Shown here piece by piece: positions 31,636 through 39,842 of a stretch of DNA of 64,000 nucleotides. The translations under genes and the position numbers were made by a program. Every line of letters begins with the position of its first letter. Position 1 is the first letter of the stretch. Origin of the DNA: Methylomonas subterranea (GTDB taxonomy: Bacteria; Pseudomonadota; Gammaproteobacteria; Methylococcales; Methylomonadaceae); assembly GCF_024505185.1 (NCBI RefSeq), contig NZ_JANIBJ010000005.1, positions 83,711 to 147,710 of the forward strand. The letters run 5' to 3'. The notes below the pieces were generated by a model. It searched no databases and was not told the DNA's origin. It saw nothing but the letters and a program-made list of their open reading frames with translations.

Positions 31636-33564
31636 ATGAGAACCGAAAAACCACCATTAAACCACCTGCTGACCAAATACCTATTCGTTGTAACGATCAT
31701 GCTTTCGATGATAAGTACCCCGGCATTGGCGCAGGCCGCTCCGTTTTTCATGACGGAACTGGAGTTCAAGGATTCCAAGGTTGCCGACATCATCCGTGTG
31801 TTGGCCGAAGATGCCAAGGTCAATATCGTTGCCACCCCGGAAGCCGGCAAAAAAGACGTCACCATTTTTCTGAAAAAAGTCACCCTGGAAGACGCCATCA
31901 AAGCCATCTGCCGCATCAGCGACCTGTGGTACCGCTACGACGACAGCGGCCAGGGTACTTTTCGGCTGATGACCAAGGAAGAATACAGCCAGGATTTGAT
32001 CCTGGGCCAGGACGACAACATCAAGGTTTTTCAGCTGCGCAATCCCAATGTGATCGCCATCGCCATGGCGATTCAGAATCTATATGCGCCCAGGGTGCGG
32101 GTCAGTTTCAATCCCGTGATGAGCGGCGGCATGGGTATGGGCATGGGTGGCTTCGGCGGCGGCCGTAGCGGTGGTTTGGGCAACCGTGGCGGAATGGGAG
32201 GCATGGGCGGCTTCGGTAGCGGCATGAGTGGCATCGGCGGCGGTTTCGGAGGAATGGGCGGTTTCGGAGGTGGTTTTGGCGGCATGGGTGGCTTCGGTGG
32301 CGGCATGGGGGGCTATGGCGGCGGCTATCGCGGCAACGGCAATAATTCCAATTTCTACGGCGGCCGCAATTACGCCGGCAACAACCGTTACGGCATGGGG
32401 GGCATGGGTAATTTCGGTTATCAGGAACGCGTGCCCGGCGACTTGAGCGTCGATCAACTGGAGCAACTGTCGGCGGATACAGGCGACGGCAAGCGCGTGG
32501 AAGCCGACAAGCTCAGCGAAGTGTCCGGCATGAACAAAGTCGTCTTCGTCACCGTCAACAGCGAACACAACCAGCTCATCGTCAAAAGCAGCGACCAGGG
32601 CATCCTCAAATCCATCGGCAATCTGGTTGAACAGATGGACATCCCGCAGACCCAGGTCATGTTGGAAATGAAAATCATCGACGTCAAAGTCGGCGAAGAC
32701 TTCAAATCGCTGTTCAACTTTGAAATCAAGGACACCAAAATCCAGGGCGACAGCCTCAACCCGTTGATCATGGGCGGCGCGGCCGCGCTGACCGGCGGCG
32801 GCAGTTTTGTTTACGAATTCGTCAGCGAAAAAGTCAAAGCCAATATCGAATTTTTAGAGCAAAACAACCGACTCAACGTCATTTCCAATCCGATGCTGGT
32901 GGCCTCCAATCATCGCCCTGCCAGTCTGTTCGTCGGTGAAGAACGCATCATGGTGCGCGGCTATTCCGTCGATAACGTCGACAACATCAACACCACCCGC
33001 ACCATCACGACCCCGGAAACCGAACTGGAAGAGATCGGCACCACTCTGCAGATCATTCCGCACATCAACGATGACGGCAGCATTCAAATCCAAATGCTGC
33101 AAGAAAACGCCACCCTGAATGAAGCCGCCGCCAATATTCCCGTGGTGGACACAACCAACGGCGGAGTCGTGAACCTGCCGGTCGACACGATCACCACCGC
33201 CCGCATGCAGGGCGAAATCTTCGCCAAACACGGTTATACCGTGGCGGTGGGCGGCTTGATTCGCGACAGCTTCTCCCGCAACCGCCGCAAGGTGCCGTAT
33301 CTGGCCGACATTCCGTTGCTGGGCAACGTGTTCCGCAACACCGAAGACACCGAAAGCAAATCGGAAATGGTTCTGCTGATCACGCCCTACATCCTGAACG
33401 AAAAGGACGACCGCCATCGGCAATACGACCCCACAGGCCGCTACCACCAATACGCGCCGGATATTTCCATGCAAGCCAAGCCGGTGCCCCAGCCGGAACA
33501 CCCGGAAGCCCCCGCTTGCGGCCAATACTGCGCGCCGCCCAAACTGCGGAACTCCGACTTATGA
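31636..33564 (+). CDS. Secretin (GspD/PilQ/MshL-like) with a long Gly/Met-rich insert (642 aa)
   Basis: A signal peptide (to about residue 33, ISTPALAQA) is followed by an STN-like N0 domain (DSKVADIIRVLAEDAKVNIV). From about 162 to 262 there is an insert almost wholly of Gly, Met, Phe, Asn and Tyr (GGMGGFGS-type units), which is not usual in secretins. A short N-domain (VNSEHNQLIVKSSDQGILKS) and the secretin beta-barrel domain follow, with MLEMKIIDVKVGEDF near 353, NRLNVISNPMLVASNHRPAS near 415 and VAVGGLIRDSFSRNRRKVPY near 540. It forms the outer-membrane pore of the pseudopilus system encoded downstream. The tail is Pro/Cys-rich (EAPACGQYCAPP). Confidence 0.92.
   Translation: MRTEKPPLNHLLTKYLFVVTIMLSMISTPALAQAAPFFMTELEFKDSKVADIIRVLAEDAKVNIVATPEAGKKDVTIFLKKVTLEDAIKAICRISDLWYRYDDSGQGTFRLMTKEEYSQDLILGQDDNIKVFQLRNPNVIAIAMAIQNLYAPRVRVSFNPVMSGGMGMGMGGFGGGRSGGLGNRGGMGGMGGFGSGMSGIGGGFGGMGGFGGGFGGMGGFGGGMGGYGGGYRGNGNNSNFYGGRNYAGNNRYGMGGMGNFGYQERVPGDLSVDQLEQLSADTGDGKRVEADKLSEVSGMNKVVFVTVNSEHNQLIVKSSDQGILKSIGNLVEQMDIPQTQVMLEMKIIDVKVGEDFKSLFNFEIKDTKIQGDSLNPLIMGGAAALTGGGSFVYEFVSEKVKANIEFLEQNNRLNVISNPMLVASNHRPASLFVGEERIMVRGYSVDNVDNINTTRTITTPETELEEIGTTLQIIPHINDDGSIQIQMLQENATLNEAAANIPVVDTTNGGVVNLPVDTITTARMQGEIFAKHGYTVAVGGLIRDSFSRNRRKVPYLADIPLLGNVFRNTEDTESKSEMVLLITPYILNEKDDRHRQYDPTGRYHQYAPDISMQAKPVPQPEHPEAPACGQYCAPPKLRNSDL
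32119..32420 (+). repeat. Imperfect GGC-ATG-GGN-TTC-type coding repeats in the secretin gene
   Basis: About 300 nt of degenerate short repeats (units such as GGCATGGGTGGCTTCGGTGGC) encode the Gly/Met/Phe-rich insert. The stretch is depleted in most other residues and prone to length change by slippage. Confidence 0.75.
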
Positions 33565-34124
33565 AACGCAATTCCGCACCCTGGTTCCCGCGCCCCGCCG
33601 TGGCAAGCCATACCCGTTGGGTAGGGTGGGCACGCTTTATGTGCCCACGCGCAACGGACGCCATCGCGCGTGGGCAAAAATGCCCGCCCTATAACGGCTT
33701 TCAATCGCGGGCCGGACTGCTATGCGTTACTGCATTAATGCTAACCACCGCCTGCCAACCGGCCTTCATCGGCATAGACTCGGACGCCGACGTAGCCGCC
33801 GAAAACTGCTACGCCTACCGCTACGGCGACAAATTGCGCAAGATCAATTTCGCTCAGGCCTTCGATTGGTGCCACCGCTCGGCGCGCTTCGGCAACCCCG
33901 ATAGCCAGACCCTGCTCGGCGAACTGTATTACCTGGGCTTGGGCGGCGGGCAAGACTTCAAGCTGGCGGCGCAGTGGTTCGAAATGGCCGCCAAGCAAGG
34001 CCACGCCCACGCCCAGTACATGCTGTACCGCATTTATGCCGTCGGCAACGATCCGGCGGAACGGGAAAAAGCCGAATACTGGCTGCAACAGGCCCGCGCC
34101 GGCGGCTACAAACTGGCTCAATAA
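33561..34124 (+). CDS. Sel1-repeat lipoprotein with a repeat-derived N-terminal extension (187 aa)
   Basis: ATG 33561 overlaps the secretin stop as ATGA. A lipoprotein signal lies unusually far in (GLLCVTALMLTTAC, lipobox Cys near residue 66). The mature part contains Sel1/TPR-like repeats (QTLLGELYYLGLGGGQDFKL, AAQWFEMAAKQGHAHAQYML, then AEYWLQQARAGGYKLAQ). Residues about 20-45 are encoded by a palindromic repeat (33621-33692) lying between the start codon and the signal. A start at the internal ATG 33639 is possible. Sel1 lipoproteins often assist assembly of secretins or other envelope machines, similar to pilotins, but this role is inferred. Confidence 0.75.
   Translation: MKRNSAPWFPRPAVASHTRWVGWARFMCPRATDAIARGQKCPPYNGFQSRAGLLCVTALMLTTACQPAFIGIDSDADVAAENCYAYRYGDKLRKINFAQAFDWCHRSARFGNPDSQTLLGELYYLGLGGGQDFKLAAQWFEMAAKQGHAHAQYMLYRIYAVGNDPAEREKAEYWLQQARAGGYKLAQ
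33621..33692. repeat. REP-like element within the 5' end of the Sel1 lipoprotein gene
   Basis: It opens GTAGGGTGGGCACG. GTGGGCAC (33626-33633) pairs with GTGCCCAC (33641-33648), and further on CGCGTGGGCA and TGCCCGCCCTA form a second hairpin. It remains in frame with the lipoprotein gene. Confidence 0.78.
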
Positions 34125-34159
34125 CCCGGACAAACACTCACGTAACAGACTGAAAAATC

Positions 34160-34357
34160 ATGAACGACACCCTGGAAAAAACCGCCGATCCGCTCAAACG
34201 CAAACTGCTGCAACTGCTGGACGACGTGTTGCGCCACGACGGCTTCGGCGAGATTCGGGTGGAGGTGAAGATACTCAAACGCCAGCAAAAAGAAGTCATC
34301 CTGCACTGCGGCAAGCAATACCGCTTTGTGGTGGACATGCCGGACGGCGGCGCTTGA
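34160..34357 (+). CDS. Small acidic/basic protein in the pseudopilus locus (65 aa)
   Basis: ATG 34160 follows the Sel1 gene by 35 nt. The product looks like a compact soluble domain (PLKRKLLQLLDDVLRHDGFG, then IRVEVKILKRQQKEVILHCG, ending FVVDMPDGG). No signal peptide or membrane segment. The ribosome-binding site is weak. It is placed before the first prepilin gene; no family is recognised. Confidence 0.6.
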   Translation: MNDTLEKTADPLKRKLLQLLDDVLRHDGFGEIRVEVKILKRQQKEVILHCGKQYRFVVDMPDGGA

Positions 34358-34388
34358 GCGGGCCCGCGCGGCGGTTATCCGGATTTCC

Positions 34389-34436
34389 GGTTCCCACGGT
34401 CCGCCGTGGGAACCCACGCGGGAGCGCGGGAACGAG
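34389..34436. repeat. GGTTCCCACGG palindromic repeat (family A)
   Basis: GGTTCCCACGG (34389-34399) and CCGTGGGAACC (34404-34414) are perfect arms around a 4-nt loop. They are followed by the trailing segment CACGCGGGAGCGCGGGAACGAG. Related copies are at 35614, 35774, 45234, 45251 and 45399. Confidence 0.85.
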
Positions 34437-34576
34437 GGATTTCCTCGGAGTGGCTGGGGGTGAGGGAAAAAATTTTTAAAAAACGAGTGCGAACGGGTCG
34501 CATCGATAGTCATTAAGTAAACCGATGGCCAATAGACCGCGCGCGGCGGTTGAGGGTCTATAACAAGAGAACAACG

Positions 34577-35575
34577 ATGAAAATGAAACAGCTCAAATTA
34601 CAGGCGCGCCAAGCGGGTTTCACCTTGCTGGAATTGCTGGTGGTGATTACCCTGATCGCCGCGCTGGCCGTCGGCGCCCTGATTGCTTACGACGGCGTCG
34701 GCGACAAGGCGCAGGCAGCGGCGGCGGCCGATGCCAACGTAAAAATCGACAACGCGATTAGGCAATATAAAGCGGTAACAAATTCTTACCCAAACCAATG
34801 GGATAGTTTAGTCAGTTCTCAAGGAGCATCCTTGATCAGCGCGTTACCATTTCAACTAACCAATAATTCCGGAAACGCTCCTTTAAAGGTTGCACCATGG
34901 GCCATACCTGTGGCGGCAAAAGCAAATATTGCCAGATCCTTAGCCAACGCCGGCATCAACGAAATTCAATATTGGAAAGTTGCTGATGCAGCGCAAAACT
35001 CGCCAGGCATTATTCCAAATCTTGCGCACAATGAAAGTTTCAATCGTCTGAATGCGGAAGAACTCGAACACTGGGACTATGAAAATGCCGCAATGGATGA
35101 CGACCTGGATTTCATCGCGGTAGTGCCTTCCGGTTTTGGTAATCCAGGCACTGTTGATCAATGTCAAGCAAATGGGGGCGCTATACCAACGACAGCTGCT
35201 TTTGGCGGTTTTAATGCTGGTGTGAACTACATTCAAAATCAACTAACTGACGCATTGTCAGATAGCCGCTGCTACTTAGTAGTTGCATTGGGTTTCGGTA
35301 GCGATGCCGCCGCCAGCACTCAAAAGAGTTCGGTAGCTATTGGTAAAGCCCCTAGCTTCGGAAAAACCGATACCACTAACCCCGATAACAATGTCGATCC
35401 TAATAGACATTATTCGCGCTATATAGGCCTTTTCCTGGTCGGCGACGAGACAAGGGGTACTCGTGACGGGAATATTACAGACAACGAGTATCTCCCCAAA
35501 GCCAAGCTTCTGACCATCATCGCGCCGGACGGCACGATTGCCGATCAAAACCTGGCCACGGCCGTACAAAACTAA
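34577..35575 (+). CDS. Large pseudopilin with type IV prepilin signal (332 aa)
   Basis: ATG 34577. The leader MKMKQLKLQARQA precedes a typical prepilin peptidase site (G14-FTLLELLVV) with Glu at +5, so processing and N-methylation are expected. A hydrophobic helix to about residue 35 is followed by the exposed domain, which is much larger than in common GspG proteins and rich in Asn, Ala and Asp, with two Cys (near 195 and 234) able to form a disulfide. Codon use in the exposed part is less GC-biased than in its neighbours. Probably a major or minor pilin-like subunit of the locus. Confidence 0.85.
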   Translation: MKMKQLKLQARQAGFTLLELLVVITLIAALAVGALIAYDGVGDKAQAAAAADANVKIDNAIRQYKAVTNSYPNQWDSLVSSQGASLISALPFQLTNNSGNAPLKVAPWAIPVAAKANIARSLANAGINEIQYWKVADAAQNSPGIIPNLAHNESFNRLNAEELEHWDYENAAMDDDLDFIAVVPSGFGNPGTVDQCQANGGAIPTTAAFGGFNAGVNYIQNQLTDALSDSRCYLVVALGFGSDAAASTQKSSVAIGKAPSFGKTDTTNPDNNVDPNRHYSRYIGLFLVGDETRGTRDGNITDNEYLPKAKLLTIIAPDGTIADQNLATAVQN

Positions 35576-35613
35576 GGGTTTGATGCCGGTAACGGCCTGA
35601 ACCTCGGTTTTCC

Positions 35614-35708
35614 GGTTCCCACGGTCCGCCGTGGGAACCCATGCCGGCCCGAATGCTGGTATGCCTTCCCATTTATGCCCCGCGGGTACGCGTGAGCACG
35701 GGAACGAG
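35614..35708. repeat. Long copy 1 of family A repeat before the oligosaccharyltransferase gene
   Basis: Begins with the GGTTCCCACGG / CCGTGGGAACC hairpin and continues CATGCCGGCCCGAATGCTGG, ending GGGAACGAG. A second near-identical copy lies 160 nt downstream (35774-35869). Confidence 0.85.
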
Positions 35709-35773
35709 AAACCGCCAAAACCCGGTTTAAGCGCTGCCCTTGTGTCAGGGGCAACGCTTAAACCCTTTGCCCT

Positions 35774-35869
35774 GCTTCCCACGGTCCGCCCCGTGGGAAC
35801 CCATGCCGGCCCGAATGCTGGTATGCCTTCCCACTTATGCTCCGCGGGTACGCAGAGCGCGGGAAGGAG
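35774..35869. repeat. Long copy 2 of family A repeat before the oligosaccharyltransferase gene
   Basis: Same order as copy 1 (CTTCCCACGGTCC, then CCATGCCGGCCCGAATGCTG, then GGGAAGGAG) with a few substitutions and a 2-nt insertion in the hairpin loop. The two copies are direct repeats and could recombine. Confidence 0.85.
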
Positions 35870-35942
35870 AACAAAACCAAAGAAAACCGATATTGACAGA
35901 CGCTTTTTCCAGGAACGACTCCTTTTCAACCTTATTTGCCGT

Positions 35943-37742
35943 ATGACTCCAATCGCCTTCGCTTCATCCCGAATCGCTCCCACGCTGCTGGCTGCTATTC
36001 CGGTACTGCCGTTGTTCGCGCCCTGGCAACTGTTTCCGGTGACGTCGTTTCATCAGGAATGGCTGGCAATCGCCGCCGGCCTGTTGGCCTGCCTGTGCGC
36101 CTGGCCGGCGCTGTTCAAGGCGCAACATCTGGCGATACCTGTCATTGTCTGGCTGCCGCTGGCCCTGGCGGTTTTCATCCTGCTGCAAACGCTGATGTTG
36201 CCGGGGCTGATTGTGCAGCATGCCGGCATGGCGGTCGCCTATTTATTGTGGGCAGCGTTGTTGATGGCAGCGGTCGGCTTGTTACAGCAACAAATCGGCC
36301 GGGCGCGGTTGAGCTTATGGCTGGCGGGCGGCTTGCTTGCCGCCGCCGTTTGGGCCGCCGCCCGGGAATGCGCGGCTCGGCCGTGGAACGAAGAAGGTAT
36401 TTGGGGCGGTACCGGTCAGCCCAACCTTTACGGCGACTTGTTGGCGCTGGGCGGAGTATCGTTGCTGTATCTGCGGAGCCGTTTCGGATTGCGCTGGTGG
36501 CTGTTTGCGGCTTTGGGGCTGTCGATTGCATTGGGACTGAGCCTGAGCCCGTCGCGTAGCGTTTGGCTGTATTGGTTGGCGGTCGCCGTCGTCGCCGGGC
36601 GCTACCAACCGAGTTGGTTGAAACCGCTGGCCGCCGGCTTGGGCGTTTACTTGTTGTTGCAAGCAGTGTGGACCTTGGAACTGCTGCCCGGGCCGCAAAT
36701 CACCGCCGCCGAGCGGGTGGCGGAACAAACCGGCGGCGGTAGCTCGCCGCGCTGGTATATCTGGACGGCGGCCCTGGAACTGTTTCGTCGGCATCCTTTG
36801 CTGGGGCACGGTTTCGGCGAGTTCGATTGGGCTTATTATCAAGCGGGTTATTACATCTTCGAGCTTCCCACCCGGATGGAGCATGCGCATAACATAGTCC
36901 TGCACTTCATGGTGGAACTGGGCATGTTACCGGTGCTGGCATTGCTGGGAGCGGTGGCGTTTTGGCTGAGGGGGCTGTTGGCGAAAAACGCTAACCAGCC
37001 GGTATCGGATGCGGTAAGCGCCGAGTCCGAACCGCCGGATGCCGACATGCTGGCCTGGATGCTGATGCTGGCGGCGGTGTTGACCATTCATAGTTTGCTG
37101 GAATACCCGTTGTGGCATGCGCATTTTCTGGGCATTGCCGCTTGGCTGCTGGCTATCGGCGAACGGCGGTTTTGGCATATGCCGTTGACCAAGCCCGCTT
37201 CGGCGCTGTTCGGCGGCTTAGTATCGCTGGCGCTGGCGGTGGCCGTGGCGCACGAATGGCAATATACCCGCATGGAGCTGGCCTTGTTGAATGCCATGGC
37301 CAAGCAAACGCCGCAGCGCGAACAAGCCTTGATCGACATCTGCCAGCAAATTCCGGACACCGCGCCGCTGTTAAAACCCTATATCCCGGTGGCTTTCACC
37401 CTGACCGGCCACCCGGAAAACCCCGCCATGCGAGAGCAGTTAGCCGTGCTGGCCGAAGCCGCCGCGCGCTTTACGCCCACCAGTAGCTTGGTATACCGGC
37501 TGGCATTGATGCAAGCATTGACCGACGACAAGGTCAATGCTCGCCAGACCATTGATAAAGCGCTGACAGCCTACCCAGCCGACGCGATTAAATTCACCGA
37601 AGAATTGTTGCGCATCCAGGCCCATGCCGGTCCGCGTATCGATGTGCTGATGGCGCGGTTGCTGCCGGTGGTCAACCCGCAACTGCAAGCCAACCTGCCG
37701 GCCGGTCTCAAGGCCAAGGTCAAGCAGGCAATCTCGCAATGA
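35943..37742 (+). CDS. PglL/PilO-like protein O-oligosaccharyltransferase (Wzy_C family, 599 aa)
   Basis: The start is taken at ATG 35943 (MTPIAFASSRIAP). The same frame stays open 312 nt further upstream, but that part is made of the two family A repeats. Ten or more membrane segments are followed by the periplasmic loop with NEEGIWGGTGQPNLYGDLLA near 150 and the Wzy_C motif around HPLLGHGFGEFDW near 283 and EHAHNIVLHFMVELGMLP near 310. The C-terminal 170 residues are soluble and TPR-like (Wzy_C_2-like). Such enzymes transfer lipid-linked glycans to pilin Ser/Thr. The position between prepilin genes supports glycosylation of these pilins over O-antigen ligation. Confidence 0.82.
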   Translation: MTPIAFASSRIAPTLLAAIPVLPLFAPWQLFPVTSFHQEWLAIAAGLLACLCAWPALFKAQHLAIPVIVWLPLALAVFILLQTLMLPGLIVQHAGMAVAYLLWAALLMAAVGLLQQQIGRARLSLWLAGGLLAAAVWAAARECAARPWNEEGIWGGTGQPNLYGDLLALGGVSLLYLRSRFGLRWWLFAALGLSIALGLSLSPSRSVWLYWLAVAVVAGRYQPSWLKPLAAGLGVYLLLQAVWTLELLPGPQITAAERVAEQTGGGSSPRWYIWTAALELFRRHPLLGHGFGEFDWAYYQAGYYIFELPTRMEHAHNIVLHFMVELGMLPVLALLGAVAFWLRGLLAKNANQPVSDAVSAESEPPDADMLAWMLMLAAVLTIHSLLEYPLWHAHFLGIAAWLLAIGERRFWHMPLTKPASALFGGLVSLALAVAVAHEWQYTRMELALLNAMAKQTPQREQALIDICQQIPDTAPLLKPYIPVAFTLTGHPENPAMREQLAVLAEAAARFTPTSSLVYRLALMQALTDDKVNARQTIDKALTAYPADAIKFTEELLRIQAHAGPRIDVLMARLLPVVNPQLQANLPAGLKAKVKQAISQ

Positions 37743-38515
37743 TGACGGCGACCCACATCGGCAGGGTACGCAGTGCGTACCCTACGTCCCAAGCCGGCTT
37801 TACCCTGATGGAACTGTTGCTGGTAATTGCCTTGCTTGGCATTCTGGCCGGAGTGGCGACCATGGCTTATGAAGGCGTGCAGGATGAAGGCCGCGACGAC
37901 GTCACTCGCTTCGAAATGGCGCAAATCCGCGAGGCCTTGTTGCAGTTTCGGCGCGATACCGGCGAGTTTCCTTGCCGGGTTTATCGAAACGGCGTTTATG
38001 CGCCGGATAGCGCGGGCATCAGCCGACTGAATTTTGTCGGCTTACCCGCGATCCCCAGTTTGGCGGATTATAGGTCTTGGTGCCGTAACGGCTTCGCCGG
38101 TCAGCAAGATGACGCCTTGAGCCTGTTGTTGAAATTTCCTTACGACGACACCGATACCGCCTTTATGGGCTTGTTATGGAACCCGGATACCAAGCGCGGC
38201 TGGAACGGGCCTTATGTTAAAGACACCGGGCTTGCCGACGGCTGGGGGCGGCGCTTTGTACTACTGTATCCCGAATTGGATTTTCGCCCGGCATATCGTT
38301 GTAAAGTCGGAGCGGGCGGCGATTTGGATGTGACAACCAGCGAATACGAATGCCTGACGGCGGACGACCCGAATTGGGACGACGCCACGTTTACCGAAGC
38401 GGCCGATACGGCCCGGCTGGTGAGTTTCGGCCCCAATGGCGTTTACGACAGTCAAAACGCCGCCAACGCCTGCGCTGCCGCCGGCGACGATCTCGTATTG
38501 TGCCTGCTGCGGTAG
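37739..38515 (+). CDS. GspG-like pseudopilin with repeat-derived leader (258 aa)
   Basis: ATG 37739 overlaps the previous stop (ATGATGA). The leader (19 residues) includes GRVRSAYP, encoded by a REP palindrome, then the site G20-FTLMELLLVI with Glu at +5. After the helix the domain resembles GspG: QIREALLQFRRDTGEFPC near 64-81 and RGWNGPYVKDTGLADGWGRR near 165-185, the Pro-Tyr/Asp-Gly-Trp-Gly motif of major pseudopilins. Extra Cys residues suggest disulfides. Expected to be processed by a prepilin peptidase encoded outside the window. Confidence 0.87.
   Translation: MMTATHIGRVRSAYPTSQAGFTLMELLLVIALLGILAGVATMAYEGVQDEGRDDVTRFEMAQIREALLQFRRDTGEFPCRVYRNGVYAPDSAGISRLNFVGLPAIPSLADYRSWCRNGFAGQQDDALSLLLKFPYDDTDTAFMGLLWNPDTKRGWNGPYVKDTGLADGWGRRFVLLYPELDFRPAYRCKVGAGGDLDVTTSEYECLTADDPNWDDATFTEAADTARLVSFGPNGVYDSQNAANACAAAGDDLVLCLLR
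37764..37782. repeat. Palindromic REP core inside a prepilin leader
   Basis: GGGTACGCA (37764-37772) and TGCGTACCC (37774-37782) are perfect arms with a single-base centre. The repeat is translated in frame as part of the leader peptide. Confidence 0.8.
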
Positions 38516-38522
38516 CCGGAAC

Positions 38523-39683
38523 ATGACAATGTATGGGAATAGCCTCTTCTCGCTGCCGGAGAACGTTTTTATCACCCTCGCCCCAGCCCTCTCCCAGAGG
38601 GAGAGGGGGCTTTTGCGTAAATCGGCCCGAGGCTTCACCCTGCTGGAAATGCTGCTGGTGATTTTTCTGATGGCGTTGGTGGCCTCCACCGGGTTGATGC
38701 TGAGCGACGGCGTGGAAGAGCAAGGCAAGTACGACGAAACCAAGCGCCGCATGGAACTGATCCGCAAGGCCATCGTCGGCGACCCGACCCGCACGGTAAA
38801 CGGCGCGCCGGAGATCAGCGGCTTTGCGGCCGATATGGGGCGCTTGCCGTTGTGCTTGGCCGAGTTGTTGGAATTGGGTGACGAGATAAACCCGTCCACC
38901 AGCCCGAGAACTTTCGAATCCCCGTGCGACGATACCGTCGTTATCGCCGAATGGCATATCGACGCCACGACCGGTTATGCATCCGGTTGGCGCGGCCCTT
39001 ATTTGCAGGTACTGCCGGAACGAAGCGGCGCCGCGCGCTTTCGGGACGGCTACGGCAATCAGGGCGCGACTGTTGCCGTCGACGCCTTGAATTCCGGTTG
39101 GGTCTGGCAATTGTACGAAGCGGACGAAGACCTTACGGCTGTAGCCGCCGACGCGGCGCTTCTGCGGATACAGAGCGCGGGCCTGGATGGCACTCAACCC
39201 TATCCGCCGGGGAATGTCGCCGATCCGGCCCCGGCCAACAGGCCCAATCCATTGGTTGTCGGCGACGACTGGCGGGTGCAACTGCCCTTGACGGCCGCCG
39301 TAACTTTTAAAAACCGGAGCGCGGGAAATTTACCCGTTGCGGCGCAGAATCTGGTGCTGAGAATTTATTTGTCGGATTTGACGAGCTTTATAGACGCCGA
39401 CGACGGCAGCAATGATTATTTGGCCTTGGCGGCCGATTCCGTGTTGGCCCAACACAATAACAGCCAATACTTCACGCTCGATTCGACGCCGAAAATTCCC
39501 CAAGGCATGCGTTCCTACGCGGTGGTTTGTTACGAGGCGCCGCCGGCCGATCCGGCTGATTTTGTAGTGTTCGACAAGGATTGCGATGCCGGCAACGGCG
39601 CGCCGGATACCGGCAATATACGCGCTTTTAGCGTGGTTCCCCGGCAAACCCTGAACCTGAATCTCGATTGGATCATACCGTGA
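38523..39683 (+). CDS. Third pseudopilin, large, with long repeat-derived leader (386 aa)
   Basis: ATG 38523 gives a 36-residue leader before G37-FTLLEMLLVI (Glu at +5). The leader contains ITLAPALSQRERG, the translation of a common palindromic repeat. A start nearer the cleavage site would have to be non-ATG. After the helix, the first part is GspG-like (MELIRKAIVGDPTRTVNG; DATTGYASGWRGPYLQVLPE; DGYGNQ). It is followed by a domain of about 190 residues not found in ordinary pseudopilins (AAVTFKNRSAGNLPVAAQNL, ending LNLNLDWIIP), mainly beta-like. This may be a tip or adhesin-like subunit. Confidence 0.82.
   Translation: MTMYGNSLFSLPENVFITLAPALSQRERGLLRKSARGFTLLEMLLVIFLMALVASTGLMLSDGVEEQGKYDETKRRMELIRKAIVGDPTRTVNGAPEISGFAADMGRLPLCLAELLELGDEINPSTSPRTFESPCDDTVVIAEWHIDATTGYASGWRGPYLQVLPERSGAARFRDGYGNQGATVAVDALNSGWVWQLYEADEDLTAVAADAALLRIQSAGLDGTQPYPPGNVADPAPANRPNPLVVGDDWRVQLPLTAAVTFKNRSAGNLPVAAQNLVLRIYLSDLTSFIDADDGSNDYLALAADSVLAQHNNSQYFTLDSTPKIPQGMRSYAVVCYEAPPADPADFVVFDKDCDAGNGAPDTGNIRAFSVVPRQTLNLNLDWIIP
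38587..38607. repeat. CCCTCTCCC/GGGAGAGGG palindromic repeat inside a prepilin leader
   Basis: CCCTCTCCC (38587-38595) and GGGAGAGGG (38599-38607) are perfect arms around AGA. It is translated as part of the prepilin leader. Confidence 0.78.
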
Positions 39684-39768
39684 CGCTATGCCGCTGACAG
39701 TTTGTTCCCTTCGGTTGTCAAGAGCCCGGAATGCTCCGCTTTCCGCTCGCCGTTATGTGCATAGCGGA

Positions 39769-39823
39769 GTAGGCCGGAATAAGCCTGTCCTTGCTGTCGC
39801 CGGGCGGGCTTATTCCGGCCTAC
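39769..39823. repeat. GTAGGCCGGAATAAGCC inverted repeat (family B)
   Basis: GTAGGCCGGAATAAGCC (39769-39785) and GGCTTATTCCGGCCTAC (39807-39823) are 17-nt perfect arms with a 21-nt centre. It lies 20 nt upstream of the PilM-PilN-like gene. Related arms occur at 45281 and 45375. Confidence 0.88.
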
Positions 39824-39842
39824 CGAGAAATAGAAAACACTC

